A stretch of 64,000 bases of DNA from B10-G9 sp963712165 (GCA_963712165.1 CAVQGY010000005.1:124001-188000), one strand, 5' to 3'. Shown: positions 24,284 to 33,682, numbered from the stretch's first letter. Made by a program: numbers and translations. Notes: a model not told the origin generated them from the sequence alone.

Positions 24284-24510
24284 GGTCCCCTCCAGTTGAG
24301 GATAGTAGTTATTGTGCTGTAATTCAGATATAGCCAGATAAATAGCAGATGGAGGTTGGCTGCCTGCTATCTGCAGAAATATGATTTGTGGTGTTCTAAA
24401 TGGGATACAAGCCTAAGATTAAATACCGAGGCCGGGCAGGATGGATTCAATATCAACCCAATCGATCCTCTGCCCGGCGCTCCGGCTTCGCAGGAAATAT
24501 CCTGAGAAGT

Positions 24511-26497
24511 CTATTGATCCATATTCCTGGTGGATACCCGCTGGAATTTCCAGGTCAAGCTAGCATGATCGACAGGCATGATGGGTGGCCGGTTCACTCC
24601 AGATGTAAATGTAAGATCCTCGTTGCCGCGAATAAACTCATTGCCTTCGGAGATTTTGCGGTAGATTCCATAATTCAGCATTTCCTCCAGGTCCGGGGGC
24701 TGCGGCGTACCTAAAAAACCGTGTAAGAGTTGGGAGCGGTAGGTAAACATTTGCGTATTGCTGAGTTCCATGGTTTGTTTTGGGCAGCCGAAAAGACCGT
24801 GCTGATGCATAAATAAAACAACGGGTTCGTATTCCCCTTCCTGCAGCGGTCCGATACTCCAAGTTTGATCCACATACGTTCCATCAAACTTAAGGGTTGT
24901 GTAACCAACCCCGGGATTGGCCTCAATGTCCAGGAAGTGTTTATCAACTCCGCAGTCATCACTGCCTAGCTCTGCTAAGTAAGGGGCCTTATTCATTGTG
25001 GTCCGGACTTTGCTGGTTCCGGATACCTTGCCGGTTACCGGATTGATGCCGATGGTGACGGTGTGGAATTCATGCCAAGTCATTCCGGGACTTTGCAGAA
25101 GCCAGTGGCCTTCCAGTTCAGGGAATTCATCCAGCAGGAAGAACATATAATGGATCTGACCTTTCCAGATCACGCAGTTATTAAGCTGGTCACTGACTTT
25201 TTTCATTAGATCCTCGGCCGCAGCGGCAGCGCTGCCGCCCAACCGCATTCCCTGATCTATTAGATGCATGATCTCATCGGTGTGGCCGCAGTCGGCTTTC
25301 TCTGCCAGCTTTTTTGCTAGCTCCGCGGTCAAGTCCTGGGCCTCCTTGATCAGCTCATCAGCTAGAGTTTTCCCAGCTTCAACACCGGACATCTGTGCTA
25401 ATTGGGCTGCATATACCAACATGGCTTTCCCGGATTCATTGGGGTTCTTTTTTGCATACTTCCTGGCGGCCTCGATCAGTTTCATTAAGAGTTCAGTGAT
25501 TGCTTGGTTCGTTCCCTCATCCCCTGTTCCTCCTTCTTCTCCCGATTTATAAAGTTTTCCAAGTTCGAAATAACGGTTTCTGAAGTCAATAATCTCTTCA
25601 GTTTCCCGCTGCCAGGGTTCAAGGTTTTTCTCCATGAAGTTATGCAATGAGAAGTGGTTCAGAGCACACTGAATTGTCTCCTCATCCAACCGGGTACAGG
25701 CTCCTTCCTGATCGATCCAAGTGCCGCTTTCTGGATCAAAAGATTGAAGGACAAGATCATTAACATCATGTTCGTCATCCTGAATAGTTAATCAGTGCAG
25801 TTTTACCTTCCGCCAGGTTGATTGGCTCTCCATCCAAATTCCAGGCGCTGATGTCAAAGGAGAGGATTGCGCCAAAAGGGTCATCCAGCTCTGCCCAGGC
25901 ATCATCCATGCAGATTTCCCTGGGATCGAGCTCTGTGATCTCCAGATATCCTTCTCCCTCGGTGAGGGCTCCCGGTTCAAGATCTACTTCTAAATGTGGC
26001 GCTTCCTGTTCAGCCAGTTGGAGGTGAGATCCTGATGACTCCTGATAATAAAACGCTGCACCTACTGGAGCCAGGGTGACGAAATACAGGTCATATTCAC
26101 CGCTATAGGGGCTGGGCTTGGCGTAATTGGATACATAGCCAGCGGCCTGAACAGGTACCCATCCGGATTCATTGGCCGTGACTTCTCCGTAGAATACACC
26201 AGACATATCAGCATATTCTCTATTTGTCCCGATCACTGCATTCGGGATAGGGTTGTAGTCGGGGTCGACCACAAAAACCATCGCTTCTCTACCAACATTG
26301 CCAGGTTGATCATCCTCCCCAAACTCACCAACACTATCTTTTTCATCATCGGTGTCCGTCTTGGCAATACTGACCGGTGTACCCGTTTCTTCTGGTAATG
26401 CCCCGAACAAGTTGGTTGTCTGACTGCATCCCTGATTAATAATCAAGATGGCTACCAGACAAAGGAACGCGGTAAGTCTACTTCTTTTCCAGTGCAT
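24511..26497 (-). pseudogene. Frameshifted lipoprotein gene with a GAIN/ZU5-like domain
   Basis: Two frames of one gene. The first part (26497 to TGA 25775, 240 residues) starts MHWKRSRLTAFLCLV with lipobox 'IINQGCSQ' and holds a beta-rich region. The second frame continues, open, from 25791 down to 24511 and goes on 'DDEHDVNDLVLQSFDPES', 'WIDQEGACTRLDEETIQCAL', 'NHFS'. That W...C...C...HFS pattern ends ZU5/GAIN-like domains. The shift must lie in 25778-25791; loss of one T in TATTCAG would join the frames. The rest of the second part is helical, then beta-rich. It may be a true pseudogene or a sequencing error. The beta-fold call is tentative; overall function is unknown. Confidence 0.65.
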
Positions 26498-26762
26498 ACT
26501 TCCCTCCTGGTTGAAGTTGAATATGATCAGATCTGTGAAAGTTGTTACTTCAAAATGTTGTTGTGAGGAGTATAGAAGGGTAGTGATCAATGAGAGAAGA
26601 GACGATATTCTCAGGATGTTCTCATTATAGAGAATTGATCTAGAGAAGTCAAATACTCAAGATCTGCGGCGAATAGAATCCAATTTGAAAGGGTAGATCA
26701 ATATTTTCTGTTCACCTGGAGAATAAAGCGTAGGCTAGAAGGAATCGGACAAGGAAGCAGAT

Positions 26763-27491
26763 TCAAACTAGGGGTCCCATCTGGGAAAGAATATAGGCCG
26801 CTGCCAGGCCCAGCGTGTTGGTGGCCACATGCATGATCACTGCTGGCCAGATCGACTCCGTCCTCTGGTAGAGATAAGCGAAGACCAGGCCCATCAGGAA
26901 AATGGGGGGCATGGCTATGGGCTGGAGATGGACCACTGCGAACAACCCCGCGCTGATCAGGGCTGCAGCGATCCAGCCATATCTTTCCCTTAATCCGGTA
27001 AACAGAAATCCCCGGAAGAAGACCTCCTCCACCAGGGGAGCGATAACGATGCCTGCCAGGAAGATCAGCCAAGGAGAGGCTCCTACGCCAAAAATCTCGC
27101 TAACCTCAAAACGGGATTGGATCCCCTTGAACAGCAGGCTCAGATTGTAGAGCATGTTGAAAAAATAAGATAAGATCATCATCCCGCAGCCAATCGCGAG
27201 AGTGTTCAGATCGAACTTCCTTAAACCCAGGGACTCCCAGCTGAGTTGATATTTGTGGACCGTCAACCACCAGGCAGGAAGGATCAGCACCATTTCCCAA
27301 AGGACCAGGAAGAGTCCCAGGTCGAATTGCCAATCAAAGTATTCCTTGGCGATCCCAAAACCGATCGAGACCAGCAACCAAACCAGAAATAAGCCCAGGC
27401 CAAACCAGACGTCACGTAAGGTCCAGGGCACTTTGGCTGGGGCGGAACTATCTTGAAGAATAGGATTATCTGTCGAATTATTCAATGACAA
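26763..27491 (-). CDS. CPBP family intramembrane metalloprotease (CAAX-protease-like)
   Basis: 242 residues with about seven membrane segments. The three motifs of this family are present: 'LVEEVFFRGFLF' (EExxxRG), 'GLFAVVHLQP' (FxxxH) and 'IMHVATNTLG' (HxxxN). Bacterial members cleave membrane peptides or confer bacteriocin immunity; the substrate here is unknown. The start is a TTG at 27491 (or 27485) behind GGAGGAAA, inside the end of the ppk2 gene, so the two are coupled. Confidence 0.88.
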   Translation of the reverse strand: MSLNNSTDNPILQDSSAPAKVPWTLRDVWFGLGLFLVWLLVSIGFGIAKEYFDWQFDLGLFLVLWEMVLILPAWWLTVHKYQLSWESLGLRKFDLNTLAIGCGMMILSYFFNMLYNLSLLFKGIQSRFEVSEIFGVGASPWLIFLAGIVIAPLVEEVFFRGFLFTGLRERYGWIAAALISAGLFAVVHLQPIAMPPIFLMGLVFAYLYQRTESIWPAVIMHVATNTLGLAAAYILSQMGPLV

Positions 27492-28287
27492 TTTCCTCCA
27501 ATCCTTCTTCCGGTACGGGGAAAGCCATTTTCAAACTTTTGAGGGTGTTGATGATAATGGTAGAGATCACCAGGTTGCGGTACCATTTGCGATTGGCCGG
27601 TATAACATACCAGGGGGCTTTGTCTGTGCTGGTTTTGGAAAGAGCGTCCTCATAGGCAGCCTGGTATTGATCCCACAAAGCCCTTTCCGCCAGATCCCCC
27701 TTGCTGAACTTCCAGGTCTTATGAGGCTCATCCAGCCGGGCCTGGAGGCGCTCTTTCTGCTCTTGTCTGTCGATATGCAGGTAAAACTTAAGGATGGTTG
27801 TGCCTTCATCAGCCAGGGTCTTTTCAAAGGCCCGGATATGTTCATACCGCCTGGACCAGATCTCTTCTTTTACCAGGTTATGTACTCGGACCACCAGCAC
27901 ATCCTCATAATGGCTGCGGTTAAAGATCACTATCTCTCCCTTACCTGGAGTGTGTTTGTGTACCCGCCAGAGGTAATCGTGGGCTAACTCCTTGGGGGTG
28001 GGGACTTTAAACCCGGCAACCTTAACTCCCTGAGGATTGACTCCCTCGAAGACATGACGAATGGTGCCGTCTTTGCCTCCGGTATCCATGGCCTGCAGGA
28101 CGATCAGCACCTTGTGTTTGCCCTCTGCATACAGCAGTTCCTGGAGAACTTCCAGCTCCTTATTGAGCTCGAGGAGTTTCTTTTTTCCTTCCTTTTTGGA
28201 TATCGGGAAGAGACTCTTGTCATTTGGATCCCAGTGGTTGAGGTCAATTTGTGTTTCGGGTTTTACGAGATATTTATCCATATTCAT
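27478..28287 (-). CDS. ppk2: Polyphosphate kinase 2 family protein (polyphosphate:nucleotide phosphotransferase)
   Basis: 269 residues. PPK2 enzymes phosphorylate AMP or ADP (or nucleosides) with polyphosphate as donor. Walker A is 'MDTGGKDGTIRHV' (about 67-79), Walker B-like 'IFNRSHYEDVLVVRVH', and the lid region contains 'HIDRQEQKERLQARLDEP'. 'NPQGVKVAGFKVPTPKEL' is also typical. Length and motifs fit the single-domain classes; which nucleotide it prefers cannot be told. It overlaps the CPBP protease gene by 14 bases. Confidence 0.92.
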   Translation of the reverse strand: MNMDKYLVKPETQIDLNHWDPNDKSLFPISKKEGKKKLLELNKELEVLQELLYAEGKHKVLIVLQAMDTGGKDGTIRHVFEGVNPQGVKVAGFKVPTPKELAHDYLWRVHKHTPGKGEIVIFNRSHYEDVLVVRVHNLVKEEIWSRRYEHIRAFEKTLADEGTTILKFYLHIDRQEQKERLQARLDEPHKTWKFSKGDLAERALWDQYQAAYEDALSKTSTDKAPWYVIPANRKWYRNLVISTIIINTLKSLKMAFPVPEEGLEEIVIE

Positions 28288-28332
28288 TCACCTTGTTTTC
28301 CCTGATTGTACCCTTTCTTCCCGGGATTTTTG

Positions 28333-28385
28333 GACCTCGGAGGTCGGTCCAACCTCGGGACAACCTCGGGATAACCTCGGAGGTC
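28333..28385. repeat. Short palindromic tandem repeat
   Basis: GACCTCGGAGGTC (28333-28345), then three units of AACCTCGGGAC type at an 11-base period (28351, 28362, 28373), the last again ending in CGGAGGTC. The inverted ends allow hairpins. It lies between two minus-strand genes and may act as a terminator or be an interspersed palindromic repeat. Confidence 0.6.
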
Positions 28386-28405
28386 TTGATTGATAAGTTG
28401 AACTT

Positions 28406-29545
28406 TCAGCGCCGGACGGCATCAGCTCGGGCTAATTCGATCACTGCCACAACCGGGAGCAGGGGATTATTATTCAACTCACCGGGAATGAAGACAGGCA
28501 TATGATCTATTGCACAACGTTCATTGATAGGGTTACCTTGTTGTGGCAAATTCACCCGGACCCAGGGAACACCTCCATCCAGCGCCGCATTGACAATTTC
28601 ACAAGTATGTTTTCCCTGCCACCAAATCGGTGGTTGATGGAAAACCTCGATCTCTTCTGGGTTACCTGGGGGTTGGGAATGGTCCCATTCACCCTGCAGC
28701 CTGAGATACATGCCATTAAAACCGCCAATAAAATGGATGGCTTCCCGTTCTGCCCAGAAAGCCTGGTTCTCCTCAGAAGGATCTCGCTGTAGGCTGTAAT
28801 GGCCCAGGATCCCATATACTGTTTGGAACTTATCCTGGAATGGGTGTCCGGGAGGGCTGAACATGGCCCTGGGTTCCTGAACAGTGACGAAACTGTTAGG
28901 AGGACCTTCTCCATCAACGATGTACTTCACGCTCAGCTCCGGATGCCTTGCAACGCATCCTGCAGCCATGCTGATTCCGTAAGACTGGCTGCGGATACCA
29001 ACATTCTCGCTGATCACATAGGGAAGCTGCTGGATATGAGCGATGATCTCTGCCAGAGTATCCTGGTTCTCATGCCCGTTGAAATCTTCGGTTCCCTGAG
29101 ATGGGATATCCTCGGGATTGCGGGTGTCTACCCGTCCCTCTGCGTTGAAGGTGACTACAACCATACCAGCTTCGGCAAGGGCGATGGCTTCTGGAGCCAG
29201 GATCTCAGACCGACCGGGATTAATCCCCCCCGGAACTTTGACCACGGCAGCAAATCGCGTGGAAGGATATTGGGCGGGATCAGGCCGGCGGATATATCCG
29301 TGGATCTCATATCCATTCCTGTTGGTTATAGAGAATTCCTCAAGCACAGTGATGTAGACTTGCTCCTGGTCCTGAGGGTAATCCGGAAGCACATCCGTGA
29401 TTGGATAAGTATTGATAGGTGTCTGGCGGATTTCGACCGCGGAAACGCAGCTTGATAAAGCCAGAGATGCCGGGATAACCATCAGGATGATGCCTGTCCA
29501 CCATCCCGTTTTTCTTCGATTATCGAACTCCAGAAATTTACCCAT
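28406..29545 (-). CDS. Secreted alpha/beta-hydrolase lipoprotein
   Basis: 379 residues. The signal sequence ends in a lipobox-like 'LALSSCVSA'. The mature part is a peptidase/esterase-type alpha/beta hydrolase: 'EIHGYIRRPDPAQYPSTRFA', oxyanion region 'VVKVPGGINPGRS', and the nucleophile elbow 'GIRSQSYGISMA' (G-x-S-x-G variant S-Q-S-Y-G). The final 'CAIDHMPVFIPGE' could carry the catalytic His. The overall layout recalls dienelactone-hydrolase or S9-like enzymes. Substrate unknown. The ATG follows AGGAG. Confidence 0.7.
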   Translation of the reverse strand: MGKFLEFDNRRKTGWWTGIILMVIPASLALSSCVSAVEIRQTPINTYPITDVLPDYPQDQEQVYITVLEEFSITNRNGYEIHGYIRRPDPAQYPSTRFAAVVKVPGGINPGRSEILAPEAIALAEAGMVVVTFNAEGRVDTRNPEDIPSQGTEDFNGHENQDTLAEIIAHIQQLPYVISENVGIRSQSYGISMAAGCVARHPELSVKYIVDGEGPPNSFVTVQEPRAMFSPPGHPFQDKFQTVYGILGHYSLQRDPSEENQAFWAEREAIHFIGGFNGMYLRLQGEWDHSQPPGNPEEIEVFHQPPIWWQGKHTCEIVNAALDGGVPWVRVNLPQQGNPINERCAIDHMPVFIPGELNNNPLLPVVAVIELARADAVRR

Positions 29546-29696
29546 GGCAATTCTCCTGTTTTTTTTATACCATATGTGAGGTGTTCCCGCAGGCGCATCC
29601 TCCCCAGCTAATTTCCGTTATAATCCGTGTATTGCATTCCAGTGATCCTTGCCCTGGATCAGGTCATTCCGCTAACAATAACAAGAGGGATAAATC

Positions 29697-30833
29697 ATGA
29701 ATATTTCGCTGAAGGAAATCACTAACAAGCGGGAATTGAGGTCATTTATCCGCTTTCCACATTCTCTCCCCCGGGATAACGATGCCTGGGTGCCCGCCCT
29801 GGATATGGATGAGATGAACACGCTCTCCTGGGATATCAATCCGGCCTTCGAACACTGCCAGGCCCGTTATTTCCTCGCCTACAGGAATGGTAAGGCTGTT
29901 GGAAGGGTCGCAGCGATCTATAATCCCTTGCATTACGAGACCTGGGGCGAGAAATACATGCGTTTTGGCTGGATCGATTTCATCGAAGACCCTGAAGTAT
30001 CCAAAGCCCTGATGGGTAAAGTGGAATCCTGGGCTTTAGAATTGGGCTGCACCGCGGTCCATGGACCGCTGGGTTTTACAGACCTGGACCGGGAAGGTAT
30101 GCTGGTGGATGGATTTGACGAGCTGGGGACCCTGGCCACACGCCATGACCAGCCTTTCTACCACAAGCACCTCGAAGATCTGGGATATGAGAAGGACGCT
30201 GACTGGCTGGAACACGAGGTGGATGTGACCGGCCCGCTGGATGAGAGAATATCACGGGTGGCAGCCATTGCCCGCAAGCGCTACAAACTTCGTGTCCCGG
30301 AGATTAAAAAGAAGAAAGATTTGTTATCCTACGCACCGGAGCTTTTTGAGATCATCAACGAAGCCTACAGCCACCTTTACGGTGTGGTCCATCTTACTGA
30401 TGCCCAGGTGGAAGCCTATGTTAAACAGTATTTTGGTTTTGTAATTCCAGACCTGGTGCCGTTCGTGCTGGATGATAATGACCGCATGGTGGGGTTTACG
30501 GTAGCCATGCCATCCCTCTCCCGTGCTTTGCAGAAAGGGAAGGGAAGGTTGTTCCCATTTGGTTTCATCCACCTGCTGCTAGCCATGAAGCGCTTTGACC
30601 GGGTTGATATGTACCTGGGCGCGGTGCGGCCGGAATATCAGGGTCGGGGGATCAACGCGATCATGATGGAAGCCTTCTACCTGGCAATTCAAAAACGTGG
30701 TGTGAAAAAGATCCATGCCAACCCCATGATGGAAACCAATTTTAAGGTCCTTGAGCAGTGGAAATTCTTTAATGACCGACAGCACAAACGCCGGAGGGTG
30801 TATATCAAACACCTGCAACCGGAAACCAGCTAA
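29697..30833 (+). CDS. GNAT-fold N-acetyltransferase (YghO-like)
   Basis: 378 residues. The N-terminal 'FIRFPHSLPRDNDAWVPALD' and 'FLAYRNGKAVGRVAAIYN', a central 'GPLGFTDLDREGMLVDGFDE' and a C-terminal GNAT core 'GAVRPEYQGRGINAIMMEAF' identify the YghO-type family, large proteins with a GNAT fold and unknown substrate. The C-terminal R-G-x-G/A loop should bind acetyl-CoA. The start follows GAGGG. A terminator lies 25 bases after the stop. Confidence 0.75.
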   Translation: MNISLKEITNKRELRSFIRFPHSLPRDNDAWVPALDMDEMNTLSWDINPAFEHCQARYFLAYRNGKAVGRVAAIYNPLHYETWGEKYMRFGWIDFIEDPEVSKALMGKVESWALELGCTAVHGPLGFTDLDREGMLVDGFDELGTLATRHDQPFYHKHLEDLGYEKDADWLEHEVDVTGPLDERISRVAAIARKRYKLRVPEIKKKKDLLSYAPELFEIINEAYSHLYGVVHLTDAQVEAYVKQYFGFVIPDLVPFVLDDNDRMVGFTVAMPSLSRALQKGKGRLFPFGFIHLLLAMKRFDRVDMYLGAVRPEYQGRGINAIMMEAFYLAIQKRGVKKIHANPMMETNFKVLEQWKFFNDRQHKRRRVYIKHLQPETS

Positions 30834-30857
30834 GTGAATCTGTTCCGGAAATACAAA

Positions 30858-30893
30858 AAATCCAGGCATGGTATCACGCCTGGATTTTTTTTT
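30858..30893. terminator. Bidirectional terminator
   Basis: AAATCCAGGC (30858-30867) pairs with GCCTGGATTT (30878-30887), with a ten-base loop and a T-run on the plus strand and a matching T-run on the minus strand. It serves the convergent YghO-like gene and the sigma-factor operon. Confidence 0.9.
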
Positions 30894-30906
30894 GAAAATT
30901 ATCTTG

Positions 30907-31341
30907 TTACTTTTCTACACCCAGGTCCTGCCAGATCTCTTCCCAGGTTTTGTCCTCTACCATGTTAAGCAGCTCTTCAACCGATAAGTCCACCAGCTCT
31001 TCCGTTTCCAGAGCCAAGAGAATATCGGAGAAAGCTGCGCCGTCACAATACCAGGTCATGATCTGATCATAGCTGACCTCGAAACTCTCTGCCATGCCTT
31101 CCGCCATAGGGTGAGGGTTAAGTGAGGAGCAGTTAATCTCAGGGTTCTCCGTGGGTTCTGCGGGGGATCCACCCTCCGAGATTTCATCCTCGGCGTGTTC
31201 TGGGGGTGATTCTCCCTCGCTAATGAACTCATCCTGAGGAGAATGTTCAGAACTCTTAAGTGTATCCGTCCCACACCCAATCATGGTTAGTATAAGCAGG
31301 ATTGATAAGATCCCCAAGGCAATCTGTTTTCCTGTATTCAT
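30907..31341 (-). CDS. Lipoprotein with a domain shared with its neighbour
   Basis: 144 residues from ATG 31341, 8 bases behind a GAGG. The lipobox is 'ILLILTMIGCGTDT', followed by an acidic linker rich in Glu, Ser and Pro. The last about 65 residues ('HPMAEGMAESFEVSYDQIMT' to 'WEEIWQDLGV') repeat the pattern found in the C-terminal part of the upstream DUF5666 protein: H-P-x-A...A-E-S...Y...I...C...I-x-L-A-L-x-T...W...I-W-Q-x-L. It is the last gene of the sigma-factor operon. Function unknown. Confidence 0.65.
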   Translation of the reverse strand: MNTGKQIALGILSILLILTMIGCGTDTLKSSEHSPQDEFISEGESPPEHAEDEISEGGSPAEPTENPEINCSSLNPHPMAEGMAESFEVSYDQIMTWYCDGAAFSDILLALETEELVDLSVEELLNMVEDKTWEEIWQDLGVEK

Positions 31342-31359
31342 GGTCATATCCTCTTTATA

Positions 31360-31397
31360 GCATGAACACCCAGACTGTTCAGTCCGGGTGCCCATGC
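31360..31397 (-). other. Long imperfect stem-loop before the lipoprotein gene
   Basis: GCATG, CACCC and GACT segments (31380-31397 side) pair with AGTC, GGGTG and CATGC on the other side around a GAAC loop, with a few mismatches. It sits just upstream of the ribosome binding site of the lipoprotein gene. It could be an attenuator or an mRNA-stability element. Confidence 0.4.
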
Positions 31398-31448
31398 TGC
31401 GTCGCTTCAGTTATGTAAGTTGATTATTAGCGAATTGATGTCCAGCTC

Positions 31449-32132
31449 CTATTTCCCTTTCTTCGGGGAGGTCCCTTCGCTTCCTGTCCCATCGCCATCC
31501 TGCTTTTTGATCTGCCCTGGGGGGGTGCCGTGATCGGGTTTGCCTTTGAGATCTAACTCCTGCCAGATCTTGCCCCATTTGATATTCTCAAAGCCGTCCA
31601 GGAAGTAAGTGAAATCATAGTCTTCTGAAAGGGCTGCGGTCTGCAGGGCCAGCATGATCTGTCCCAGGGGAACGTGAGTCTCGCCACACAGATAGGCTTC
31701 GATAACCTCATAAGGAATCCCGTAGGATTCTGCGATTTTGAAGGCGACCGGATGATTTACATCCTCTACAGCACAGTAATTGGCTGCCAGTTCACCTTCC
31801 TGGGTTTGTACCCTGTCGCGAGCCCGTTCCTGGATCTTTAGTTCCGTGACGACCAGCCTGCCCTCTTCATTCAGGGTGCCTTTGAGTTCAAGGATATCCC
31901 CTTCGTCGTAAGCATCAAAGTTGAAATTCTGGCCAACCTCAACTTCGAGAACGACGATTTCACCTTCGACCTCGGCCTCAACTTCCAGATAGAACTCATC
32001 CGGGTAGATGCCGACGATCGTGCCTTCCACTTCAACTTCATTGCCCTCGCTGGCAAATGCCATACCAGTGGTCAGTAATCCCGCCAAGAGGGTGAGGATC
32101 AGTGTGATACTAAGAGTGAGTCTTTTCTTCAT
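31449..32132 (-). CDS. DUF5666-like secreted protein with C-terminal shared domain
   Basis: 227 residues. The signal peptide (residues 1-27) ends 'TTGMAFAS'. Next come about 70 residues of OB-like DUF5666 repeats ('VEVEGTIVGIYPDEFYLEVE', 'GDILELKGTLNEEGRLVVTE'). Then follows a domain 'HPVAFKIAESYGIPYEVIEA' ending 'WGKIWQELDL', shared with the following lipoprotein, and a Lys/Gly-rich tail. DUF5666 domains are usual in exported proteins of Chloroflexota encoded with ECF sigma factors. The ATG follows AAGGAGCACAAA. Confidence 0.7.
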   Translation of the reverse strand: MKKRLTLSITLILTLLAGLLTTGMAFASEGNEVEVEGTIVGIYPDEFYLEVEAEVEGEIVVLEVEVGQNFNFDAYDEGDILELKGTLNEEGRLVVTELKIQERARDRVQTQEGELAANYCAVEDVNHPVAFKIAESYGIPYEVIEAYLCGETHVPLGQIMLALQTAALSEDYDFTYFLDGFENIKWGKIWQELDLKGKPDHGTPPGQIKKQDGDGTGSEGTSPKKGK

Positions 32133-32178
32133 TTTGTGCTCCTTTTCATCATCAGGATGAACTTTGATTGACTATAGT

Positions 32179-33000
32179 TTATTTGGTGCCAGGACCATTG
32201 CCTGAGTTGTTTCCAGGTGTACTCTGTCCGCCATCGGGATCACCTTGGCCGTCCGGATTACTCGGTTCATTGCCATCGCTTTGATCTTTAAGCTTTTCAT
32301 TGCGCATATTCTCTCGGAAACCTTTAGGCTCTTTGATGCCGTTTTCGACAAGTTCAAGGCGTTCGTGGATCTTTTCCTTGGCTTTCAGCAGTCCGGGAGG
32401 GCCGCCCTGGGGGTGTTCCTTTCCGAGTTCCGCCATCATCTGGTTCTGCTTCTGGAGGTTGTTCTCAATCTGGCGGAGGGCTTTTTCCATGCCCTGGCCA
32501 TCCAATTTGGCGGCCTGCTCAAGCATCTTCTGGGTGTGCTTTTCTAATAGTTCAAGGGCATTTTCGGATACTGTCTCCCCAGCAGCTACCTGAGCTTGGA
32601 TTTCCTGCAGGCGGCGGTTGGCAAAGAATACGTAGAGATCCAGCTTATCCTCCGGATCACTTTCCAGGCTGACCTGAACCTGTTCTGTAAGGGTTTTTAC
32701 ACCATAAAGGAAATCATCAGGTTGGGCAGCCTGGGCTGCGTAGATCGTCCCGCCCAGGCTGGAAAGCGCGACCATGATCACAGCCGCGATAGCTGCAAAA
32801 CGGGTGACCCAGGTGCGCCGACCAAGAGGTTTGCTCTGGCGGGCAGATTTTCGCGATCCCAACCGGCGCGGTTTGAGATTTCTTACCTGTACCAGGTAAT
32901 CTTCCCGTCCAACATGTATGGCCTGCAGATCCCTCTCCGGGACATCCTGCAGGCTTTCGAGCATTTTTTTCAGTTCGGGATTGATTTCTTGATTGTTCAT
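32179..33000 (-). CDS. DUF5667 membrane protein, probable anti-sigma-like partner
   Basis: 273 residues. A cytosolic basic N-terminus of about 65 residues leads to one membrane helix ('FAAIAAVIMVALSSLGGTIY', about 68-87). Then 'AAQPDDFLYGVKTLTEQVQ' marks DUF5667, followed by a helical region and a Pro/Gly/Asn-rich tail. There is no zinc motif of the ZAS type. Encoded directly after the ECF sigma factor gene, it is placed like an anti-sigma factor; that role is inferred from position. Confidence 0.7.
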   Translation of the reverse strand: MNNQEINPELKKMLESLQDVPERDLQAIHVGREDYLVQVRNLKPRRLGSRKSARQSKPLGRRTWVTRFAAIAAVIMVALSSLGGTIYAAQAAQPDDFLYGVKTLTEQVQVSLESDPEDKLDLYVFFANRRLQEIQAQVAAGETVSENALELLEKHTQKMLEQAAKLDGQGMEKALRQIENNLQKQNQMMAELGKEHPQGGPPGLLKAKEKIHERLELVENGIKEPKGFRENMRNEKLKDQSDGNEPSNPDGQGDPDGGQSTPGNNSGNGPGTK

Positions 33001-33127
33001 ATATCATCCTTGGAAAAAGTTTTCCTTCTTGCCCTATATGACGCCAAAAATCATCCTGGGATACGGGCAAATGAAAAATTCGTTTGTGGGTTAGGGTGAT
33101 TAACTTGAAAACTGGAGACGGGCTGAT

Positions 33128-33682
33128 CTAATCCTGATCAGGATTCTCCCTCTCTAGGAGAATCCTCTGCAGGGAGGCCACTCCCCGATGCTGCAGGGCT
33201 TTTACAGACCCAAGGGATTTATCCAGGGCTTGGGCGATTTCATCAGAGCTCCAGCCTTCCAGGTATTTCAGGGTCAGGACCTGGCGCTGTTCTGGTGTGA
33301 GCAGCCGCAGAGCTAGTCGGACGCTTTCAGTTTCTTCCTGTTCAGCCAAGAGGCCTGACGGTCCGGGACTGTCTTCTACCAGGTGATCCTCATCCAGCTC
33401 CTGGGTTGGAGGAGGTTCCCGGCGGTATAGGTCCGTGATCAAGTTATGGGTGATGCGGTAAAGATAAGCCCGCAGGTGGTCCTGGGGGCCACCGCCGCGC
33501 TCCAAAGCTGTCAGGAATCTGCGGAAGGTCTCCGCTACGAGGTCCTCTGCAACCTGGGGTGTTCCGACATGTTTATAGGCGTATTTATAAAGAGCATCGC
33601 TGTATTGATCGTAGATAGCGGCCAGCGCTTGCTGATTGAAAGCGCGGGCACCCTTGAGAAGTTTTTCCGGATTAGTGGACAT
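33128..33682 (-). CDS. ECF-type RNA polymerase sigma factor
   Basis: 184 residues. Region 2: 'LAAIYDQYSDALYKYAYKHV', 'AEDLVAETFRRFLTAL', 'LRAYLYRITHNLITDLYRRE'. Region 4: 'RLLTPEQRQVLTLKYLEGWS' followed by 'DEIAQALDKSLGSVKALQHRG', a helix-turn-helix for the -35 element. It heads a four-gene operon with DUF5667, DUF5666 and lipoprotein genes and probably controls its own transcription and a cell-envelope regulon. Only a weak ribosome binding site (AAGTAG) is seen. Confidence 0.9.
   Translation of the reverse strand: MSTNPEKLLKGARAFNQQALAAIYDQYSDALYKYAYKHVGTPQVAEDLVAETFRRFLTALERGGGPQDHLRAYLYRITHNLITDLYRREPPPTQELDEDHLVEDSPGPSGLLAEQEETESVRLALRLLTPEQRQVLTLKYLEGWSSDEIAQALDKSLGSVKALQHRGVASLQRILLERENPDQD

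Noticed and set aside
24431..24478. GCCGGGCAG/CTGCCCGGC inverted repeat downstream of the broken lipoprotein gene
   Set aside because: The loop is about 29 bases and no T-run follows on either strand, so it is not a convincing terminator or RNA.
28552..29455. Several long open frames on the plus strand and in other frames opposite the hydrolase lipoprotein gene
   Set aside because: They lie wholly antisense to or inside a gene with a complete signal sequence and catalytic motif, and have no recognisable protein pattern or ribosome binding sites.
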